From assembly GCA_029935295.1 (NCBI GenBank), contig JAOZKP010000069.1, positions 1 through 9,099 on the forward strand: DNA of 9,099 nt. The letters run 5' to 3'. How positions within the stretch are numbered: the stretch's first letter is position 1; every line of letters starts with the position of its first letter. Under the pieces are notes generated by a model. The model made no database searches, was not told the DNA's origin, and saw only the letters and a list, made by a program, of their open reading frames with translations. Of this stretch, positions 4,838 to 9,099 are shown in pieces. Position numbers and translations under genes: made by a program. This DNA is from a bacterium (GTDB lineage: Bacteria > Desulfobacterota > Anaeroferrophillalia > Anaeroferrophillales > Tharpellaceae).

Positions 4838-7477
4838 ATGGAACCAACTGCGGTTCTGCTGCCGGAACCTGTTCCGGTTAATGTCGAAGACGAGATGAAA
4901 AGCTCATACTTAGCTTATGCGATGAGTGTGATTATCGGTCGGGCTCTGCCCGATGTTCGTGACGGTTTGAAACCGGTGCATCGCCGGGTTCTGTTTGCGA
5001 TGCACGATCTTGGTAATGCCTGGAATAAATCGTATAAAAAATCGGCGCGTGTGGTCGGTGATGTTATCGGTAAATATCATCCCCACGGTGACAGCGCTGT
5101 TTATGATACGATTGTTCGTATGGCCCAGGAATTTTCTCTGCGTTATCCGTTGGTTGACGGTCAGGGAAACTTTGGTTCAGTTGATGGCGATGCGCCGGCG
5201 GCGATGCGTTATACTGAAATTCGGATGGATCGGCTGGCAGGTGAAATGTTGGCTGATATCAATAAAGATACGGTTGATTTCGGTGCCAACTATGATGAAT
5301 CCCTGGTTGAACCGCTGGTTTTGCCGGCCCGCTTTCCCAACCTTCTGGTCAATGGTTCAACCGGGATTGCGGTTGGTATGGCAACCAATATTCCACCGCA
5401 CAACCTGACTGAAGTTATTAATGCGCTGATTGCCTGTATTGAAAATCCTGATATTCAGGTAGTTGATCTGATGGCCCATATTCCCGGCCCCGATTTTCCA
5501 ACGGGCGGGTTTATCTATGGCCGTGAAGGTATATCTTCAGCCTATATGACCGGGCGCGGAATTATCCGTCTGCGGGCCCGGACCGAGATTGAAACTGACA
5601 AAAAAGGGCGGGAGCGGATTATCGTAACCGAGATTCCTTACCAGGTGAATAAGGCCAAAATGCTAGAGAAGATGGCCGAGTTTGTTCGTCATAAAAAAAT
5701 ACTTGGTATCTCCGATCTCCGGGATGAGTCTGATCGCCGGGGGATGCGGGTTGTGATTGAGATAAAGCGGGATTCCCAAGCGGAAATTGTGCTGAATCAG
5801 CTTTATAAACAGACTAACCTGCAGACCTCTTTCGGGATTACACTCTTAGCCATTGTTGATCGGCAACCGGTTGTTTTAAATCTTAAAGAGATGCTTTGTT
5901 ATTTTCTCGAGCATCGTAAAGATGTTGTGCGTCGGCGGACAGCGTTTGAACTTGCCCGGGCGCGTGAGCGCCTGCACTTGTTGGCAGGTTTTAAGATTGC
6001 CCTTGATAATCTTGATGAGGTAATTGAGATCATCCGGGCGTCGACGTCGCCGGCGGATGCCCGGAGTGAACTGAAAAATCGTTTCAATTTTACTGACCGT
6101 CAGGCCCAGGCAATTTTAGATCTTAAACTGCAGCGGCTGACCGGAATGGAGCAAGACAAAATTCTTCAGGAATATGCCGAAGTGACAGCTCTGATCGAGC
6201 GTCTGGTTGAAATTCTTGCAAGTGAGCAGCTGGTTTTAGACATTATTGTTAAAGAACTGGTTGAAATTCGTGACTCTTACGGTGACGAGCGGCGGTGTGA
6301 AATTATCGATGACGGTAGCGAACTTGATATCGAGGACCTGATTGAAGAAGAGGATATGGTCGTAACGATTACCCGGCACGGCTATATCAAACGGACCGCA
6401 CTCAATACTTATCGTAGTTATAATCGCGGTGCCGGCGGTCGGATCGGGATGGATACCAAGGATGACGATTTCATCCAGCGCATGTTTGTCGCTTCAACCC
6501 ATGATTATCTGACCTTTTTTACGAATCAGGGCCGGGCTTTCCGGCTTAAAGTCTATCAGGCACCGGAGGGTGGTACCGCTTCAAAAGGTAAGGCTTTGGT
6601 AAACCTGCTGCAGCTTGGCGAGGGGGAAAAAGTTTCAGCAACCCTGGCTCTGCGTGAATTTACCGAAGACAGCTTCGTGATTATGGCAACCCGCTTGGGG
6701 CTTATTCGTAAGCTTGATCTCTCATCCCTTGAGAAAATCCGCAAAAATGGACTTCGCTGTATTACGTTGCGTGACGGTGACGAGATGATTGAGGCAAAAG
6801 TAGCGCGGAACTCTGACTCGATTTTTATGGGTACGAGTCAAGGGCAGGCGGTGCATTTTCAGGTTTCTGATATTCGTGCGACCGGCCGGATGGCACAAGG
6901 GGTTAGAGGTTGCCGTTTGACTGGAGATGACCGGATTGTCGGCCTGGAGATTTTTGCGGCCGACGAAGATGCGACGGTGTTGACAGTGACTGCAAACGGT
7001 TATGGTAAACGGAGCGCAGTGGCTGAATATCCGATTCGTAATCGCGGCGGTAAGGGTGTTATCACTATTAAAGTGAATGAGAGAAACGGAACCGTAATTG
7101 CAGTTTTGAAAGCGACCGAAGCGGATCAGATCATGATGATTACCGACGCTGGTAAGATTACGCGCAATCGGGTTGTTGATATCTCGGTGGTTGGTCGGAA
7201 TACGATGGGGGTTCGGGTTTTCCGGATTGACTCGGAGAAGGAACATCTGGTTTCGGTTGCTCTGCTGCCGGAAGGGGTCGAGCATGAACGCAGTTATCAG
7301 GAGAAGATGGATGCGGCAGTTGATGCTGATTGTGAAACTGGTGTAGATGCTGAAGCAGTCGATGCAGAATCTGAAGCGGTAACTGTAGCGTCTTCTGGAG
7401 TTGGGATTGACGTGGAGCCAGAGAATACGGAGAGTGCGGCTGAAACTGTAAGTGAGAATGATAATAATGACGAATGA
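4838..7477 (+). CDS. gyrA: DNA gyrase subunit A
   Basis: An 879-residue subunit that would form A2B2 with GyrB, break and reseal duplex DNA, and introduce negative supercoils. The N-terminal breakage-reunion domain is highly conserved. The catalytic Tyr125 lies in AAMRYTEIR (E. coli Tyr122). The quinolone region GKYHPHGDSAVYDTIV keeps Ser86 and Asp90 (E. coli 83 and 87), i.e. the susceptible-type residues. A beta-pinwheel C-terminal domain runs from about 510 to 811, with repeated blade motifs such as THDYLTFF and TANGYGKR. The canonical GyrA box (Q-R/K-R-G-G-R/K-G) is altered to YNRGAGG at 528-534, while NRGGKG is kept in a later blade. An Asp/Glu/Ala-rich tail (about 825-879) follows. Topoisomerase IV subunit A is the alternative, but the overall sequence follows GyrA closely. 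gyrB is not adjacent. Its stop overlaps the ubiE start. AAGGAA seven bases upstream supports the chosen ATG. Confidence 0.95.
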   Translation: MEPTAVLLPEPVPVNVEDEMKSSYLAYAMSVIIGRALPDVRDGLKPVHRRVLFAMHDLGNAWNKSYKKSARVVGDVIGKYHPHGDSAVYDTIVRMAQEFSLRYPLVDGQGNFGSVDGDAPAAMRYTEIRMDRLAGEMLADINKDTVDFGANYDESLVEPLVLPARFPNLLVNGSTGIAVGMATNIPPHNLTEVINALIACIENPDIQVVDLMAHIPGPDFPTGGFIYGREGISSAYMTGRGIIRLRARTEIETDKKGRERIIVTEIPYQVNKAKMLEKMAEFVRHKKILGISDLRDESDRRGMRVVIEIKRDSQAEIVLNQLYKQTNLQTSFGITLLAIVDRQPVVLNLKEMLCYFLEHRKDVVRRRTAFELARARERLHLLAGFKIALDNLDEVIEIIRASTSPADARSELKNRFNFTDRQAQAILDLKLQRLTGMEQDKILQEYAEVTALIERLVEILASEQLVLDIIVKELVEIRDSYGDERRCEIIDDGSELDIEDLIEEEDMVVTITRHGYIKRTALNTYRSYNRGAGGRIGMDTKDDDFIQRMFVASTHDYLTFFTNQGRAFRLKVYQAPEGGTASKGKALVNLLQLGEGEKVSATLALREFTEDSFVIMATRLGLIRKLDLSSLEKIRKNGLRCITLRDGDEMIEAKVARNSDSIFMGTSQGQAVHFQVSDIRATGRMAQGVRGCRLTGDDRIVGLEIFAADEDATVLTVTANGYGKRSAVAEYPIRNRGGKGVITIKVNERNGTVIAVLKATEADQIMMITDAGKITRNRVVDISVVGRNTMGVRVFRIDSEKEHLVSVALLPEGVEHERSYQEKMDAAVDADCETGVDAEAVDAESEAVTVASSGVGIDVEPENTESAAETVSENDNNDE

Positions 7478-8213
7478 TAAAACTTTAAGTGATTGCGATA
7501 ATGCCAGCCGGGCCAATGCAATTCGCGATATGTTTTCGGCAATCGCGCCGCGTTACGATTTTCTTAACCGGCTTTTAAGTCTGGGGATAGATCGCGGCTG
7601 GCGGCGGACATTGACACGCATGGCGCTCAAAAATGATACGGCAGCAATTCTGGATGTTGCTTGCGGTACCGGAGATGTCAGCCTGGCCTTACGCCGGAAA
7701 GCACCGGCCGCCCGGATTGTCGGTCTTGATTTCAGCCAAGCGATGCTTGATTTGGCCGCAGTCAAGATTGAACAAGAGCAGGCAGGCATTGAGCTGGTTG
7801 CGGCCTCGGCTGAGGAGCTGCCTTTTCCGGCGACTGATTTCGACCTTTTGACTATCGCTTTCGGTATTCGTAACGTAGTTGACAAAAAGAAGGCTTTAGG
7901 TGAGTTTTATCGAGTCTTGAAACCGCAGGGGCGCTTGGCGGTATTGGAGTTTTCGCAGCCCGACTACGCCTGGTTCCGGGTTCCCTACAATTTCTATTTC
8001 TTCAAAATCCTGCCGCTGATCGGTGGTCTTTTTGTTAAGCGCAGCGCCTATCGTTATCTGCCCGATTCCGTTGCGAAATTTCCTTCCCGGGATGAGTTTG
8101 TCAGCTGGCTCAAAGACGCAGGTTTTTCTAACTGTCGCTATCACAGTCTGACATTCGGGATAGCAACCCTCTACCTGGCAGAGAAGCTTGAAAGGGGAAT
8201 TGTTAATGGCTAA
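7467..8213 (+). CDS. ubiE: Demethylmenaquinone/ubiquinone C-methyltransferase
   Basis: A 248-residue class I SAM-dependent methyltransferase that performs the C-methylation of demethylmenaquinone to menaquinone (MenG), and of the benzoquinol intermediate where ubiquinone is made. SAM motif I is LDVACGTGDV (residues 62-71), the acidic end of strand 2 is GLDFS (86-90), and the family signatures FGIRNVVD (132-139), YRVLKPQGRLAVLEFSQP (148-165) and YRYLPDSVAKFP (195-206) are all present. The frame is also open from GTG 7452 and ATG 7458. I prefer ATG 7467 because a GTGAG element ends about 10 bases upstream, while the earlier starts have it too close or overlapping. The start overlaps the gyrA stop by 11 bases, so translation is probably coupled. 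The downstream elbB overlaps by 8 bases. In an anaerobic or facultative relative the menaquinone role (menG) would be the main one; which quinone is made cannot be read here. Confidence 0.93.
   Translation: MTNDKTLSDCDNASRANAIRDMFSAIAPRYDFLNRLLSLGIDRGWRRTLTRMALKNDTAAILDVACGTGDVSLALRRKAPAARIVGLDFSQAMLDLAAVKIEQEQAGIELVAASAEELPFPATDFDLLTIAFGIRNVVDKKKALGEFYRVLKPQGRLAVLEFSQPDYAWFRVPYNFYFFKILPLIGGLFVKRSAYRYLPDSVAKFPSRDEFVSWLKDAGFSNCRYHSLTFGIATLYLAEKLERGIVNG
8193..8198 (+). promoter_or_regulatory. Ribosome binding site that fixes the elbB start
   Basis: AGGGGA lies inside the last codons of ubiE, 7 bases before ATG 8206. The longer frame opening at TTG 8188 would place this element inside the coding sequence and adds residues absent from ElbB proteins, so ATG 8206 is chosen. 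Confidence 0.7.
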
Positions 8214-8862
8214 AATTGGAGTTTTGCTGTCTGGTTGCGGAGTTAACGACGGTTCTGAAATACATGAAGCCGTTTTGACGATGCTGGCGTTGGACCGGCT
8301 TGGAGTTGAACGGATTTGCCTGGCGCCAAATATTGATCAGTGTGACGTGGTTGATCATGTATCCGGTACTACTGTTGCGGAAACCCGCAATGTTCTTTGT
8401 GAATCAGCCCGGATTGCCCGGGGCGAAATTAGAGATTTGGCGACGATTACAGCGGCAGATATGGATGCGGTAATTTTGCCTGGTGGTTTCGGAGCGGCAA
8501 AGAATCTTTCTGATTTTGCCGGAGCTGGAGCTCAGGCCCGGGTGCAGCCGGAAGTTTTGCGCTTTCTCAAAGATATGCACCGGGCGAAAAATCCGATTGG
8601 AGCCATCTGTATAGCACCGGCAGTTATCGCTATCGCCCTAGGTGAATTTAATCCGGTTTTGACTGTCGGTAATGACCCAGCTACCGCTGCAGCGCTGGAA
8701 TCTTTCGGAGCTCAGCATAAAGATTGTGTGGTCGAGGAAATAGTTGTTGATCGGGATAATAACCTGGTAAGCACTCCGGCCTATATGCTCGGGCCGGGGC
8801 TGCAGGAGATATCTCTGGGAATTGATAAGTTAGTGCAAGAAATAGTGGCGATGACCACTTAA
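8206..8862 (+). CDS. elbB: ElbB-like isoprenoid biosynthesis glyoxalase (DJ-1/PfpI family)
   Basis: A 218-residue protein almost collinear with E. coli ElbB (217 residues), from the DJ-1/PfpI class I glutamine-amidotransferase-like fold. E. coli ElbB was linked to enhanced lycopene production and has been described as having glyoxalase-type activity; its natural substrate is not settled. The nucleophile-elbow cysteine is Cys135 in GAICIAPAV, and the conserved N-terminal acid is Glu19 within CGVNDGSEIHEAVLT. LPGGFGAAKNL (91-101) and the C-terminal VSTPAYMLG (188-196) are family hallmarks. It overlaps the end of ubiE by 8 bases and has a strong AGGGGA site, so it is the last gene of the gyrA-ubiE-elbB run. 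Placement after a menaquinone methyltransferase fits a shared interest in isoprenoid-derived lipids, but that functional link is inference. No clear intrinsic terminator follows it. Confidence 0.93.
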   Translation: MAKIGVLLSGCGVNDGSEIHEAVLTMLALDRLGVERICLAPNIDQCDVVDHVSGTTVAETRNVLCESARIARGEIRDLATITAADMDAVILPGGFGAAKNLSDFAGAGAQARVQPEVLRFLKDMHRAKNPIGAICIAPAVIAIALGEFNPVLTVGNDPATAAALESFGAQHKDCVVEEIVVDRDNNLVSTPAYMLGPGLQEISLGIDKLVQEIVAMTT

Positions 8863-8922
8863 CTGGAGTTTGATAGTCTGTTTTGTGTCTTGATAGCTTA
8901 GTGTTTTTTGTCGGTTATTCAC

Positions 8923-8951
8923 TTGACAAGGATTCCTATATTTTGTATACA
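8923..8951 (+). promoter_or_regulatory. Possible sigma70 promoter for the gene entering at 9033
   Basis: A perfect -35 TTGACA (8923-8928) is followed after 17 bases by TATACA (8946-8951), a 4-of-6 match that lacks the important final T. TATATT at 8937-8942 is a better -10 hexamer but is too close to TTGACA. Transcription from TATACA would start near 8958, giving a leader of about 75 bases. The perfect palindrome TTGTATACAA (8943-8952) covers the -10 and could be an operator. Confidence 0.45.
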
Positions 8952-9004
8952 AGCTGCCGTTTGCAAGTGGAAATGTTAGATCAAGATGTTGCACAATTAT
9001 GTGT

Positions 9005-9016
9005 TTAACTAGTTAA
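9005..9016. repeat. 12-bp perfect palindrome in the leader of the last gene
   Basis: TTAACTAGTTAA lies 16 bases before the start codon and just ahead of the GGGGGA ribosome binding site (9021-9026). It is too short and AT-rich to form a stable RNA hairpin. If functional it is more likely a protein-binding site. Chance is a realistic alternative. Confidence 0.35.
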
Positions 9017-9032
9017 TGATGGGGGAAATGTA

Positions 9033-9099
9033 ATGAAGAAAATCGTAATGTTGGTAGCAATGGTGGCCTTCTTGGCTATGGCAACAGTAGCTTTTTGTA
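9033..9099 (+). CDS. N-terminus of a secreted or membrane protein (partial, runs off the window)
   Basis: ATG 9033 is preceded by GGGGGA at 9021-9026, a strong ribosome binding site 6 bases away. The 22 visible codons begin MKKIV and continue as an almost wholly hydrophobic stretch rich in Met, Val and Ala, ending VAFC. This is a textbook Sec signal-peptide start: two lysines, then a hydrophobic core. The final Cys could be the first mature residue of a lipoprotein, but VAFC is not a good lipobox, since Phe at -1 is disfavoured. An ordinary signal peptide or membrane anchor is therefore equally possible. Nothing of the mature protein is seen and no family can be named. Confidence 0.75.
   Translation, partial: MKKIVMLVAMVAFLAMATVAFC

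Noticed and set aside
5080..5110. Possible quinolone-resistance change in gyrA
   Set aside because: Ser86 and Asp90, the usual sites, are the susceptible-type residues, so no resistance mutation is seen there.
4995..5408. 137-codon open frame overlapping gyrA in another plus frame
   Set aside because: It is an out-of-frame reading of the most conserved part of gyrA, rich in Trp, Arg and Met as expected of a shadow frame.
7452..7466. Earlier starts of ubiE at GTG 7452 and ATG 7458
   Set aside because: They lengthen the overlap with gyrA and place the only Shine-Dalgarno-like GTGAG at or inside the start. ATG 7467 has better spacing, although the point is not certain.
6722..7516. 264-codon open frame on the minus strand across the gyrA C-terminal domain and tail
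   Set aside because: It lies wholly antisense to well-conserved gyrA sequence, has a composition (many Arg, Asn, His, Ile) typical of shadow translation, shows no recognisable motif, and no ribosome binding site was evident.
8863..8922. Possible terminator after elbB
   Set aside because: There are T-rich stretches (around 8881-8910) but no GC-rich stem before them, so an intrinsic terminator is not supported.

Overview
The window reads as a chromosomal stretch from a Gram-negative, menaquinone-using bacterium. MltF-type transglycosylases are outer-membrane lipoproteins, ElbB is mainly proteobacterial, and the UbiE/MenG sequence is typical of quinone-respiring bacteria. Codon use and protein style are compatible with a Desulfobacterota/deltaproteobacterial relative, but that placement is a guess from general resemblance and rests on no marker gene. 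No mobile element, CRISPR array, tRNA or rRNA is visible.

Region 1 (1-2115, + strand) is the 3' end of a type II fatty-acid/polyketide-like operon. It holds the last codons of an unidentified gene, then a complete ketosynthase with an intact Cys-His-His triad. A second, shorter ketosynthase-like protein that lacks the triad follows, its start overlapping the first gene's stop as ATGA. A catalytic ketosynthase coupled to an inactive partner is the arrangement of KS/chain-length-factor pairs, as in aryl-polyene-type pathways. The rest of that cluster would lie to the left of the window.

Region 2 (2105-3589, - strand) is an MltF-like two-domain protein: a lipoprotein signal, a family-3 solute-binding domain and an SLT lytic transglycosylase domain. 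Its 3' end overlaps that of the second ketosynthase-like gene tail to tail.

Region 3 (3590-4837) holds dapB (lysine/diaminopimelate synthesis) in two flanking intergenic stretches. The dapB promoter is near consensus, with a 17-bp palindrome over its -35 element. The 276-bp gap after dapB is AT-rich, with one GC-rich hairpin that has an alternative fold.

Region 4 (4838-8862, + strand) is a tightly packed run: gyrA (DNA gyrase A), ubiE/menG (quinone methyltransferase) and elbB (DJ-1/PfpI-like protein). The genes overlap by 11 and 8 bases, so they are probably one transcript. The gyrase A subunit has a conserved catalytic domain but an altered GyrA box and a long acidic tail.

Region 5 (8863-9099) contains a possible promoter, a leader with two perfect palindromes, a good ribosome binding site and the first 22 codons of a secreted or membrane protein that leaves the window.

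Most genes are ordinary housekeeping genes. The items most worth a second look are the ketosynthase pair, the altered GyrA box, the palindrome at dapB and the structured dapB-gyrA spacer. I found no convincing wholly new system.
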